Below, one piece after another: positions 8,473 to 16,861 of a stretch of 64,000 bases of DNA (positions within the stretch are counted from its first letter, which is position 1; each line of letters begins with the position of its first letter). Under the pieces are notes generated by a model. The model was given only the letters and a program-made list of their open reading frames with translations, searched no databases and was not told where the DNA came from. Origin of the DNA: Acidisoma sp965199065. GTDB lineage: Bacteria; Pseudomonadota; Alphaproteobacteria; Acetobacterales; Acetobacteraceae. The position numbers and the translations under genes were made by a program. Location of the stretch: positions 186,001 through 250,000 of the forward strand of contig NZ_CBDAQN010000001.1 of assembly GCF_965199065.1 (NCBI RefSeq), written 5' to 3'.

Positions 8473-8868
8473 ATGGGTTTGGGCGGTCAAGCGGCGGACC
8501 CGAACAGCCCTTTGGGAACGGATGGGGCGGCGTCGCGGATCCGCGAGGCTCGCCGTGCTCTGGGACTGACCCAAGATGAGCTTGCCCGGCGTGTCGGCGT
8601 GTCCCGGAGCGCGATCGCGCAGTGGGAGACGGACCGAACAGGTCAGGTGCGGGCCAATCTTGCCCGGGTCGCCGCCGTGCTCGGGGTATCGATCGGCTAC
8701 TTGGTGTCGGGTGAAAGCGAGGCCGGCCTGATCAATGTCGAGACGCCGGACGAGCGGGCCCTTCTCAGTCTGTACCGGCAGATCCGGGAGCCTGGACGGT
8801 CTGAGCTCCTTCGGAACGCTCGGCGGATGGCGGTTGTTCAGGGGTTGTCGCCGATCGTGACGGACTGA
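8473..8868 (+). CDS. XRE-family transcriptional repressor of the prophage
   Basis: A 131-residue regulator with a classic XRE/Cro-CI helix-turn-helix at about residues 21-75 (RIREARRALGLTQDELARR, then SRSAIAQWETDR). The C-terminal tail is short and helical (DERALLSLYRQIREPGRSEL). There is no LexA-type peptidase domain, so release would not be by RecA-stimulated self-cleavage. The start is uncertain: ATG 8473 is used, but TTG 8446 is also in frame and follows an AAGAGG. It is transcribed away from the phage genes and sits beside the three-part operator, so it probably controls both directions. Confidence 0.85.
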   Translation: MGLGGQAADPNSPLGTDGAASRIREARRALGLTQDELARRVGVSRSAIAQWETDRTGQVRANLARVAAVLGVSIGYLVSGESEAGLINVETPDERALLSLYRQIREPGRSELLRNARRMAVVQGLSPIVTD

Positions 8869-9207
8869 TCCGGCGTCGAAATCCGGGCGCCCCACCCGAG
8901 GTCGCCGCAGAACGCCATCACCAAGAGCAACTACTGGCCGACTGGCCGGGCCACGAATGCTCCGTCAGTGTATGACCTGTCCGTCTGCTACGCGGCCTGG
9001 AACGCGGCAGCAACCTCGTGTTCAGTGGCCATTGCTTGATTGGTAAGCGGCTCCACAGGGGGGAGGGCGCGCCACCGCAGCATCGGGCAATCGCTTTCTT
9101 TCCCGTGGTTAACCTCAAAGTTACCTTGTCGCTTTATCAAGAGGCAGCGGGCGCTTCACGGGCGGCCCATGCAATCAGCGCGACGAGAACCCAGAGGATC
9201 TTAAGGC
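8869..9207. other. 339-base gap after the repressor; possible gene remnant
   Basis: No gene is called here. In the same frame as the repressor, the sequence stays open from its stop to a TGA near 9040 and reads with a protein-like composition in part (NAITKSNYWPTGRATNAP, then YDLSVCYAAWNAA). It lacks a start codon with a ribosome-binding site, so it may be the tail of a decayed phage gene or chance. The rest (9041-9207) is the leader of the RTX-like gene and contains GGTTAAC at 9107-9113, which also occurs upstream of its paralogue. Confidence 0.3.
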
Positions 9208-10047
9208 ATGAGTGGACCTACAGTCGGCGGCGCTACAGTTTCCCAGCAGTTCACAGGTGGAGCTGCTGCCACCCTTAGCAATTTCTTCAACGCAAGTACC
9301 ACTTTCACGGTATTCGCCGCTGGGGGCGCTTCCACCGTCAGCGGTCCCGCCATTGTTTCGATGGCGAACACCGCGTTGACGGTTACCGGTGCGACAGCTG
9401 TTGCTGACACATCGAGCGGTGGAAACTCCATCACGGTGACGACGACAGGCTTGGTTGTTGCTGCTCCGAACGACACCATCAGTGCTTCGAGCGCATCCAC
9501 AATCTTCGGTGCAAACTCGGGCGTAACGCACTTTACCGCCGCTGGTTCGGGAAGCTCTATCACGGGCGGTGCGGGTGGTTTTGTAGGCACTGTCTCCGGC
9601 GCCAATTCAACCCTGGTCGGTGGCAGCGGCATCAGCATCGTCTCCGTCGTCGGCGCCAACAGCTTGGCCGTTGCGGGCAGTTCCGGCATTACGGGCATCA
9701 ATGAGGCCGGGACGTCTGGCGCCGAGACGATCGCCACCAGTCCGTTGGGCAACTCCGGCACGATGGTCGCAGTGCTCGGCTCGGGCGCCGACAGCGTACT
9801 CGGCGGCAGCGGTGCGTCGACCATCACAGGCGGCAGCGGCAACGACGTGTTCGCGTTCATCAAGGGCCATGCAGGCGGCTCTGAGGTCATCATCGGCTTC
9901 ACCGGCAACGACAATCTTGCGTTCGCGGGTTACGGCTACACTGGCGCTAATCTGCCAACCGAGGCTGTCGGGTCTCGTGGCGATGTCATTACCCTAAGTG
10001 ATGGAACCACGATTACTCTCGCGGGCTTCAATCACAAGATCTTCTAG
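9208..10047 (+). CDS. Small RTX-like secreted beta-repeat protein (paralogue 1)
   Basis: A 279-residue acidic protein built of Gly/Ser/Thr/Ala-rich beta repeats, without a Sec signal. Near residues 195-220 it carries hemolysin-type nonapeptide-like units (GGSGASTITGG, GGSGNDVFAF) that would bind calcium in a parallel beta roll. The last 60 residues (DVITLSDGTTITL and the terminal HKIF) resemble an uncleaved type I secretion signal. A second copy with the same architecture and the same KIF end lies at 27111-27974. No type I exporter genes are in the window. The role could be a surface layer, adhesion or matrix protein; that is inference. Confidence 0.7.
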   Translation: MSGPTVGGATVSQQFTGGAAATLSNFFNASTTFTVFAAGGASTVSGPAIVSMANTALTVTGATAVADTSSGGNSITVTTTGLVVAAPNDTISASSASTIFGANSGVTHFTAAGSGSSITGGAGGFVGTVSGANSTLVGGSGISIVSVVGANSLAVAGSSGITGINEAGTSGAETIATSPLGNSGTMVAVLGSGADSVLGGSGASTITGGSGNDVFAFIKGHAGGSEVIIGFTGNDNLAFAGYGYTGANLPTEAVGSRGDVITLSDGTTITLAGFNHKIF

Positions 10048-10075
10048 TTTTCTCAATCGCCTCGGCTTGAACAAG

Positions 10076-10100
10076 GCCCTCGCAAGGACGTTGCGAGGGC
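10076..10100 (+). terminator. Terminator after the first RTX-like gene
   Basis: A perfect 10-base-pair stem, GCCCTCGCAA pairing with TTGCGAGGGC, with a five-base loop, sits 28 bases after the stop. A clear T-run is missing (TATT follows), so termination may be inefficient. It also separates this gene from the convergent PLP enzyme gene. Confidence 0.5.
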
Positions 10101-10119
10101 TATTCGGCAACTTTCCCGC

Positions 10120-12177
10120 TTAGGCGTAGCTCGGCAACGGACTAACTGCCACCAGGCGGTCAAAATACTCTAATACCAAGGAGAGCTTTCGAAAAAGTAT
10201 CGTCACGTCACTTAGTTCCCGCTCCAAGCGGTCGTCCGGGTCAAGATGCTTTAGTGACGGCTCACCAGAAACAAGCCGTGCGCCAGCCGATACACGCAGC
10301 GCGGCGGCAGGTCTTCCGGATATTGCGATTGGAACCGGCTGCCCCACATGGCATCGCCGCTGGAGTACGTCCTGGTCGGCGGCGGACGCCAGGTCTTCCA
10401 AGGCTGGCCAAAGGTCAGCATTCAGCCAAACGTAGATTTTCCGCGCCAATGCAAGATCGAGGTATCCATCATCAGGCTCAGGCGGCGGGTGATGGCCCGT
10501 TTTGATAGCCAGCCGGCGGATCGCGAAGCAACGGATGGTATCGGTCGCGTTCCAGTCTACTGGATCCTGGGTAGGCGGTTGATGGTTTAAGGCTATCAAC
10601 CCGGCTGTCTTGCCAATGCAGCGATCCACGTGCGCGACAAAGCGATGCAGCACATCACGGCGGCGCGCGGCGGGCACATCCTCAAACGCCTGCATCTCTG
10701 CAAGCGCTGCCTGCCAGCGTGTGATAAGTCCATGGTTTCCGATCGGCAGAAGGCGATCAAGTCCTTGCTGCAAACGCGGCCAGTCTGGCCGGCCCGAGTA
10801 GAGTGCCAGGCCCTCGGGGAGCGCGCTCGCGGCGAGGCGGGCCGCCACGGCCGCCGGCGCCAGCAAAGCACCGGAGAATGGCGGGCCGGTGAAAAACTTG
10901 GAGCCCGTGATCTGCACCATCCAACCGCGCCCAATGTAGTCCCGGATAGTGCCCGGTTGCAGCCGCGTCTGGCAGGCATCGACTACGACATCCATTGCGG
11001 AACCATAGAGCGCCGTGAGCGACGAGATGCAGTTCATGCTCGGGGCCCGCAGACCCGTCTTAGAGACATTGATGACGTGCAGAATTGGCCTCCGGCCAGC
11101 GGCGATGGCGGCGGTCACCGCGGCCGTGCATTCCGCATCTATGGAGGCGGCTGGACGAACGCCTCCATCCGGCTGCCGTACCGCAACCGTGACCACGGTA
11201 GTGTCAGGGCGGAACCCAGGCACGGTGTCTCCTTTTACCACCGACCCTCCAAGGGCGGTGTCGACCCCGAAGTGCCGGCCACGGGCCGCGAGGGGAACAC
11301 CGCTGCCTGTCTCTTCGGGCGCCAGCAGGATGGTCGTCACCGGCCTGTCCTCGGCTGCGGCGCTGAGCGCCAGCGCGATCAGTTCCGCATCAGTCCCAGA
11401 CGCGGCGAGCACCACAGCGGTTTGGGGTTGCAGCAGGAAGTGGCGCGCCAGCGCCTGCCTCACCCGCTCGGCTTCGGCGGCGACAGCCTCTCCTGCGCAG
11501 CCCTTGAAGCTTTCCTCGATCATCCGCCGCCGAGCGGCTTCGGCGCCTAGATAGCCGCGTTCAGAGGATGATGATGCGGTGGAGGAGGCGAAGGTGATGG
11601 CCCAGGGACGTGGCCGGTGACTGCAACCGTAGCCGTTCAGCCCCGTGAACGGATCGGTGGCTAATCTTGCATCGCCACCCTGCTCCATGAGCCATTCGCT
11701 CGGGCCTAGTAGAGCCCACGCGTCCACCAGTTGATCATAGGTCGCCTCCGTCAACACCGGGTCCGGCAGCGACGGCTGGTGACGCGCCAGACGCGCCCAG
11801 ATCAGCCGGGTGATACTGAGGTCGGGCGGCAACCGGCTTGTCATTGGGGCAACCCAAGCCGGTAGGGACACGCCCAACCCGGCATCAGTTTCCATGGCGA
11901 CTGCCAGAGCAGCGCATCGTGCAGCCGCCAGGGCTGCCAGGGGCGGCTCAGCTACAGCCGCCAGCCACCCCAGCTCGATAGCGTGGCGCAGTTGGAAAAG
12001 GCTGTCCCCTGCCGCCAAGAGGATTGGCGCGCCGAGCACAATTTTGCCTGGACCCGCAAGGATGAAGGGCGCAGCCAGTTCCGCGTCGCTTCTGATATCC
12101 AGACCATCCAGGAGAAGCCGTAACTCCGGTTGATGTAGTCGATCGGCGATGGCGGCAGGCAGAACGTCAGGCTGCAT
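10120..12177 (-). CDS. Orphan fold-type-I PLP-dependent enzyme, 685 aa
   Basis: The central part (about 210-450) has the signature of an aminotransferase class V/decarboxylase-like PLP fold. There is an ASGTDAE phosphate-binding segment near 259-265, VVVDACQTR with Asp at about 400 to hold the pyridine nitrogen, and QITGSKFFTGPPFSG with the Schiff-base Lys at about 427. An N-terminal region of roughly 200 residues and a C-terminal 230 residues do not match a named subfamily by eye. The start is placed at ATG 12177, which has AAGGA at good spacing; ATG 12183 lies too close to it. Substrate and reaction are unknown. The gene stands alone between convergent RTX-like and divergent pst genes. Confidence 0.7.
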   Translation of the reverse strand: MQPDVLPAAIADRLHQPELRLLLDGLDIRSDAELAAPFILAGPGKIVLGAPILLAAGDSLFQLRHAIELGWLAAVAEPPLAALAAARCAALAVAMETDAGLGVSLPAWVAPMTSRLPPDLSITRLIWARLARHQPSLPDPVLTEATYDQLVDAWALLGPSEWLMEQGGDARLATDPFTGLNGYGCSHRPRPWAITFASSTASSSSERGYLGAEAARRRMIEESFKGCAGEAVAAEAERVRQALARHFLLQPQTAVVLAASGTDAELIALALSAAAEDRPVTTILLAPEETGSGVPLAARGRHFGVDTALGGSVVKGDTVPGFRPDTTVVTVAVRQPDGGVRPAASIDAECTAAVTAAIAAGRRPILHVINVSKTGLRAPSMNCISSLTALYGSAMDVVVDACQTRLQPGTIRDYIGRGWMVQITGSKFFTGPPFSGALLAPAAVAARLAASALPEGLALYSGRPDWPRLQQGLDRLLPIGNHGLITRWQAALAEMQAFEDVPAARRRDVLHRFVAHVDRCIGKTAGLIALNHQPPTQDPVDWNATDTIRCFAIRRLAIKTGHHPPPEPDDGYLDLALARKIYVWLNADLWPALEDLASAADQDVLQRRCHVGQPVPIAISGRPAAALRVSAGARLVSGEPSLKHLDPDDRLERELSDVTILFRKLSLVLEYFDRLVAVSPLPSYA

Positions 12178-12183
12178 AGGCAT

Positions 12184-12490
12184 TTCCTTTACCGCGCTTC
12201 CGCCGCCGCCGAAGCAGTCGGAGACCCCGGTTGAGGCAGCGGATCAAGCCGGCGCCTATCCGCCTCAACAGGTTACGACGAGGTCTTCAAGGAGATAGAT
12301 ATCTGTCAGGACGGGCTTTCACCAGAAGTTTCATGCTTGTTCGGCCGCTGGAGAACCCCCGGCTCAACGATCGATACGGTCGATGTCATTAAAGTGCCAC
12401 GCGACTGTCATTCCAGACACGGCTATCCCCTCCTACAGCCAAGGGAGCAGCAGCTCTTGCTGCTTCCTTTCACGACCTTCGGAGAAAATC
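12184..12490. other. Intergenic region between the PLP enzyme and pstS
   Basis: A 307-base divergent control region. The half nearest pstS contains the Pho box described separately. The half nearest the PLP gene contains its ribosome-binding site and no recognisable operator. An upstream in-frame ATG for pstS exists at 12383, but it lies within the Pho box and would add a non-signal N-terminus, so it is not used. Confidence 0.5.
12383..12411 (+). promoter_or_regulatory. Pho box with three half-sites
   Basis: ATGTCAT (12383-12389), GTGCCAC (12394-12400) and CTGTCAT (12405-12411) repeat with an exact 11-base period. PhoB half-sites have the consensus CTGTCAT at 11-base spacing, so two outer units are close to perfect and the middle one is degenerate. 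It lies 80 bases before pstS and predicts PhoB-dependent induction under phosphate starvation. Confidence 0.75.
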
Positions 12491-13588
12491 ATGACAAACG
12501 CCATCAAAGCAGCGCGGCTTACGCGCGGGCAGTTCCTGAAATCGGCGAGCCTGGCGGCAGCGGCTCTTGCCCTTCCGGGCGTGATGGGTGTGGCCGAAGC
12601 TCAGACGGTTACGATCCTGGAAACGGGCTCCAGCCTGCTCTACCCGCTCTTCAATCTGTGGGTTCAGGGCTACGCCAAGGTTGATCCCGCCGTCCGCATC
12701 ACCACGCAGAGCACAGGCAGCGGCACAGGTATCGCCCAGGCTGTTGCGGGGATCGCGCAGATCGGCGCGTCGGATGCCTACATGGCCGGACCTCAGGTCA
12801 AGAAGCACCCGGAAATGATGAATATCCCACTCGCGATTTCGGCCCAGAACGTCATCTATAACCTGCCGGGCCTCAACGACCGCAACCTGAAGTTCAGCGG
12901 GCCGGTCCTGGCCGGTATTTACAGCGGCAAAATCACCTCCTGGGACGATCCGGCGATCGCTGCGCTCAATCCGGGCTTGCCTCTGCCCAAGCACCCGATC
13001 ACGGCCATTCACCGGACAGATGGCAGCGGTGACACCTTCATCTTCACCCAGTATCTGACCAAGTCGACGCCGGCCTGGGCGACCTCGGTCGCCTATGGCA
13101 CCACAGTCAGCTGGCCGGCTGTCTCGGGCGGCATTGGCGCGATCGGCAATCCCGGCATGGTGCAGACAACTGCCCAGAACCCGTACTCGATCTCTTATGT
13201 GGGCGTGAGCTTCGAGGCGCAGGTGATGGCAGCCAAACTCGGCATCGCGATGCTGCAGAACAAGGCCGGCCAGTTCGTCCTGCCCAATCCGCAGACCATC
13301 GTCGCCGCCGCTTCCGGTCTGATCGACTCTACCCCGCCGGATGAGCGGATCAGCCTGATCTTTGCCGACGGCGAGATGGCGTATCCGATCATCAACTATG
13401 AATATGCCATCGTGAATAAGACGCAGCCCAACGCGGCGCTTGCGCGCTCGATCAGGGGCCTGCTGACGTGGGCGATCGATCCCAACAAAGGCAGCAGCGG
13501 GGACTACCTGAGCCGCGTGCATTTCGTTGCTCTCCCCGACAAGATCCGGGCGATGAGCCATGCTCGAATCCAGACGATAACATCTTGA
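12491..13588 (+). CDS. pstS: Phosphate-binding protein PstS of the Pst ABC importer
   Basis: The periplasmic phosphate receptor, 365 residues. The ATG at 12491 follows GGAGAAAATC and gives a signal peptide (LASLAAAALALPG-type core, cleavage likely after AEA near residue 37). Phosphate-binding loops are recognisable: TGSS at the start of the mature protein, STGSGTGIAQAVAG, and the HRTDGSGDTFIFTQYL segment typical of PstS. It delivers phosphate to the PstC/PstA channel encoded directly downstream, seven bases after its stop. The upstream Pho box predicts phosphate control. Identification is firm. Confidence 0.92.
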   Translation: MTNAIKAARLTRGQFLKSASLAAAALALPGVMGVAEAQTVTILETGSSLLYPLFNLWVQGYAKVDPAVRITTQSTGSGTGIAQAVAGIAQIGASDAYMAGPQVKKHPEMMNIPLAISAQNVIYNLPGLNDRNLKFSGPVLAGIYSGKITSWDDPAIAALNPGLPLPKHPITAIHRTDGSGDTFIFTQYLTKSTPAWATSVAYGTTVSWPAVSGGIGAIGNPGMVQTTAQNPYSISYVGVSFEAQVMAAKLGIAMLQNKAGQFVLPNPQTIVAAASGLIDSTPPDERISLIFADGEMAYPIINYEYAIVNKTQPNAALARSIRGLLTWAIDPNKGSSGDYLSRVHFVALPDKIRAMSHARIQTITS

Positions 13589-13595
13589 TGCGCGC

Positions 13596-14627
13596 GTGAG
13601 CGAACGTCTTGCCGATGTGACACCGGCCGGGTTGACCCAGCCGGTGTCAAGATCAAGGCGGCGGCGGGCTACCGGCCCGTTCCGTGCCGTCCTGGTGGCC
13701 CTTGCGGCGGTCATCCCTTTGATCATCGTCGCGGTGCTTCTGTTCCTGGTCGTGTATGCCTGGCCCGCGATCAAGTTCAACGGCCTAAGCTTTTTGCTGA
13801 CCAAGACCTGGAGCCTCGGCAATCTCTACGCCGACCCGATCCAAACACGCGGGGTTCTGGCGCCGATCGGCGCGACTTACGGCTGCCTCGTGTTCGTCGC
13901 GGGGACGCTCGCTAGTTCCTTCCTTGCCTTGCTGGTAGCGATCCCTGTCAGCCTCGGGATTTCCATTTTCCTTGCGGAGGGCGTGATCCCCGCCCTGAAG
14001 ACGCCCTTTGCGATCGTGGTCGAAATGCTGGCCGTGGTGCCCAGCGTCGTGTACGGCTTGTGGGGCATCATCGTGCTGGTGCCGATCGTCGCGCATTACG
14101 TGGCGCCGGGGCTCGCTGCAGTGCTCGGCTTCATTCCCTTCTTTCGAGCCGGTGGAGGGACCGGGTTCGGCTTGCTCGCATCCTCCCTGGTGCTCGCGCT
14201 GATGGTCATCCCCGTGATCACGATCACGGTCTATGACGCCATGACGCGCATCCCCAAAGAAGCCAAGGAAGCGGCCTACGCGTTGGGCACGACGAAGTTC
14301 GAGATGGTCTTCTTCACCATGCTGCCGATGGTGCGGCCCGCCATCATCGGCGCGGTCATCCTCGGCCTCGGTCGAGCCCTGGGCGAAACGATGGCAGTGC
14401 TCATGGTTTCTGGCGGCGCGCTGAACTACATGCCGACGACCTTGATGACGCCCATCAGCACCATGGCCTCATTCATCGTGTCGCAGTTGGACAGTGCCGA
14501 ACAGGACGAGTCCGGCCTTGCCGTCCAGTCGCTGGCAGAGATCGCCATCGTGCTGTTCGTGATCACCGTCATCGTCAACATGATTGCGCGGCTTCTTGTC
14601 CGTTCGGGGAGTGGCGCACGTGGCTAG
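13596..14627 (+). CDS. pstC: Phosphate ABC transporter permease PstC
   Basis: A 343-residue inner-membrane channel subunit with six predicted membrane segments after a short basic cytoplasmic tail; it begins at GTG. The EAA loop that docks the ATPase is present (YALGTTKFEMVFFTMLPMVRPAIIGA). A motif characteristic of PstC, GRALGETMAVLMVSGG, follows. It partners with PstA, whose gene overlaps the last eight bases. The ATPase gene pstB is not found downstream, so PstB must be encoded elsewhere. Confidence 0.92.
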   Translation: MSERLADVTPAGLTQPVSRSRRRRATGPFRAVLVALAAVIPLIIVAVLLFLVVYAWPAIKFNGLSFLLTKTWSLGNLYADPIQTRGVLAPIGATYGCLVFVAGTLASSFLALLVAIPVSLGISIFLAEGVIPALKTPFAIVVEMLAVVPSVVYGLWGIIVLVPIVAHYVAPGLAAVLGFIPFFRAGGGTGFGLLASSLVLALMVIPVITITVYDAMTRIPKEAKEAAYALGTTKFEMVFFTMLPMVRPAIIGAVILGLGRALGETMAVLMVSGGALNYMPTTLMTPISTMASFIVSQLDSAEQDESGLAVQSLAEIAIVLFVITVIVNMIARLLVRSGSGARG

Positions 14628-15501
14628 TGCAAACACGGCTGGCTTCCAGGCGGCCACCATCAGGCGGCGCCCTGTCGCGGGTCGGCGGTTCCGTAGCGTG
14701 CTGGGCTGGGTGTTCTGCGGCATTGCCTTTGGACTAGTCGCGGTTCCGTTGGTCGACATAATCCTTGTCGTCTTTGTGCGGGGTTTTACCGCTCTATCGC
14801 CGCAGCTGTTCTCACAGACGACGCAGGGCGTTGGCGGCGGCCTCCTAAATGCGATCACCGGCACGATTTTCCTGTCGGTCGGTGCGCTGATCTTCGGTGT
14901 GCCCATCGGCGTCGGGACCGGTATCTACCTTTCCGAGTTCGGCAATGGCCGGTTCGGGTCGGTCGTGCGCTTCCTGGCGGACGTGCTGACCGGTGTCCCG
15001 TCGATCGTGCTGGGCTACTTCAGTTACGTGACCATGGTGATCTGGCTTGGTTGGCAGTTTTCGGTGCTGGCGGCTTCAATCACGCTCGCCATGATGATTT
15101 TGCCATACATGGCGAAGATGACCGAACTGGTGATGCGGCAAATCCCAGTTTCGATGCGAGAGGCGGCGTATGCGTTAGGGGCCAACGACCGCATGGTGGT
15201 GGCGCGCGTTCTGCTGCCTGTGGCGATGCCGGGCATCATCACCGCGGTCCTGTTATCTCTCGCGATCTCGGTCGGCGAAACAGCGCCCCTGATCTATACG
15301 GCCGGCTGGTCGAACTATGTTTGGAACGGCCAACTTACGCATCAGCCGATCGGCTACCTCACCTACGTGATCTGGAGTTTCATTAACCAGCCCTTTGCCT
15401 CCGCGCATGCCTTGGCCTTCGCCGCGGCGTTGCTGGTCATGGTAACGGTTCTTGCAATCAATCTCGGCGCCCGCGCGCTGCTCTATGGCCGATCCCGCTA
15501 G
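14620..15501 (+). CDS. pstA: Phosphate ABC transporter permease PstA
   Basis: The second channel subunit, 293 residues, with six membrane segments, an EAA loop (AAYALGANDRMVVARVLLPVAMPGI) and the PstA-typical SVGETAPLIYTAG. The frame opens earlier (TTG 14584), but GTG 14620, preceded by GGGGAG eight bases away and overlapping pstC by eight bases, is the better start. In most bacteria pstB and phoU follow. Here the next gene is convergent and unrelated, and the 196 bases after the stop show no pstB sequence. Confidence 0.92.
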   Translation: MASANTAGFQAATIRRRPVAGRRFRSVLGWVFCGIAFGLVAVPLVDIILVVFVRGFTALSPQLFSQTTQGVGGGLLNAITGTIFLSVGALIFGVPIGVGTGIYLSEFGNGRFGSVVRFLADVLTGVPSIVLGYFSYVTMVIWLGWQFSVLAASITLAMMILPYMAKMTELVMRQIPVSMREAAYALGANDRMVVARVLLPVAMPGIITAVLLSLAISVGETAPLIYTAGWSNYVWNGQLTHQPIGYLTYVIWSFINQPFASAHALAFAAALLVMVTVLAINLGARALLYGRSR

Positions 15502-15697
15502 CACCGCTGTCTTTGCCCAAGGCGTGAGAGGCTCCGGCCGGTAGCCGCACACACCTGCTGCACTCGCCAGCGGGATCTTCGGTCTCGCCTATTGCGGTTT
15601 GACCTGGCTCGATGCCATGCGCGGTGGCTCGATCAGGCAGATCGATACGGAGGACCGCTTCTGGTATGCGTCCGGTCCGGCCATTGGCGGCGATTTC

Positions 15698-16855
15698 CTA
15701 CCAGCGCAACAGCCTCTCGGCGGCATCGGCCATCTGTGCCTCGCCGCCGCAGTAACTGAAGCGGACGAAGTCCTCCCCGTGCCGGGCATCGAAATCGACG
15801 CCGGGTGTCGCAGCTATGCTGAGCTCCCGCAGCATACGCGCGCAGAACTCTGTGCTCGGCTCGCGTCGGTCGGCGATATCCGCATAGAGATAGAACGCGC
15901 CTTCTGCTGCGCTGAGGCGGGCAAATCCCGCACGCGGCAGGGCGTCGACCAGCAGATCTCTTGACCGGCGATACCCGGCGCGTCGGACCTCCAACTCCTC
16001 TGTGCAGTCAAAGGCGGCCTCTGCCGCAACCTGTGCGATGTGCGGTGCGCTGATGAACATGTTCTGTTTCAATCGCTCGGCCGGTCGGCACAGGTCCTCG
16101 GGCAACACCATCCAGCCGACGCGCCAGCCGGTCATGGAGAAATACTTCGAAAAACTGTTGATGACGATGGCAGAGGGGCTGAAATCGGCAGCGGTCGCGA
16201 TCGGGCTGTCGTAGTGCAGGCCATGGTAGATCTCGTCGCTGACAAGCCGGACGCCATGGCCATGGCACCAGCGCGCGAGACAAGCCACTTCGTCACGGTG
16301 CAGCATCGTGCCGGCGGGATTGCATGGGCTGGCGACGATCAGCCCGTCGGGCAGGGGGTCTAGCGCTTCCAACATTGCGATGGTCGGCTGGAACCGCGTG
16401 CTGGCGTCCGTCTCGAGGATCACCGGTCGCATCCCCAGGGCGGTCAGGATATTGACGTAAGGTGGGTAATAGGGCGCTGCCATCGCGATGCGGTCGCCAT
16501 GATCGAAGGCAGCGAGGAAGGCGAGCGGGAACGCGCCCGAGGCGCCGGTGGTGACGGCTATACGATCGGCCGCCAGGTCGAGGCCATACCAATCGAGATA
16601 ATGCTGTGCGATGCGCTGACGGAGGCTCGGCAGGCCGAATGCCTCCGTGTAGCCGAGGGGGTGGTCCGCCGCGAGCGCCCTGGCCGCAGCCTTTACTGCG
16701 CCCTCGGGCGCCCCGAGTGCCGGCTGGCCAACCTCCATCCGGATCACGCGCGGATCGCCAGCGCCAAGACGAGCTGCATGGGCATTGGCCGCCGCGATCA
16801 CGTCCATGACACGAAAAGCCGGGACGTCGCCGCCCCGCCCGGTTTTGAGCGCCAT
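15698..16855 (-). CDS. Class I/II pyridoxal-phosphate aminotransferase
   Basis: A 385-residue enzyme of the aspartate aminotransferase fold. It has the substrate-side GQPALGAPE region, YTEAFGLPSLRQ, TTGASGAF for the PLP phosphate, SPCNPAGTM, DEIYHGL with the conserved Asp and Tyr, and the Schiff-base Lys in NSFSKYFSMTGWRVGW; the C-terminal carboxylate-binding Arg is in VRFSYC. The family acts on many amino acids, so the substrate is open. It lies six bases downstream of the gamma-glutamyltransferase-like gene on the same strand, and the two are likely co-transcribed. Confidence 0.88.
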   Translation of the reverse strand: MALKTGRGGDVPAFRVMDVIAAANAHAARLGAGDPRVIRMEVGQPALGAPEGAVKAAARALAADHPLGYTEAFGLPSLRQRIAQHYLDWYGLDLAADRIAVTTGASGAFPLAFLAAFDHGDRIAMAAPYYPPYVNILTALGMRPVILETDASTRFQPTIAMLEALDPLPDGLIVASPCNPAGTMLHRDEVACLARWCHGHGVRLVSDEIYHGLHYDSPIATAADFSPSAIVINSFSKYFSMTGWRVGWMVLPEDLCRPAERLKQNMFISAPHIAQVAAEAAFDCTEELEVRRAGYRRSRDLLVDALPRAGFARLSAAEGAFYLYADIADRREPSTEFCARMLRELSIAATPGVDFDARHGEDFVRFSYCGGEAQMADAAERLLRW

Positions 16856-16861
16856 GAGGCC

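Noticed and set aside
1..8868. Gene transfer agent of the Rhodobacter type
   Set aside because: An XRE switch with operator, N4-gp56-like capsid and SPP1-like portal do not match the known GTA gene order or HK97-type capsid with prohead protease.
8380..8895. Upstream extension of the 73-residue minus-strand gene to a 245-residue reading frame
   Set aside because: It runs antisense through the XRE repressor and the operator, and the internal ATG has a strong ribosome-binding site.
12470..13822. Long minus-strand frame of 450 codons opposite pstS
   Set aside because: It is antisense to a firmly identified pstS and start of pstC, has Arg/Asp-rich shadow composition and no ribosome-binding site.
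15502..15697. Remnant of pstB after pstA
   Set aside because: None of the ATPase motifs can be read in any frame; the open stretch has no start with a ribosome-binding site.
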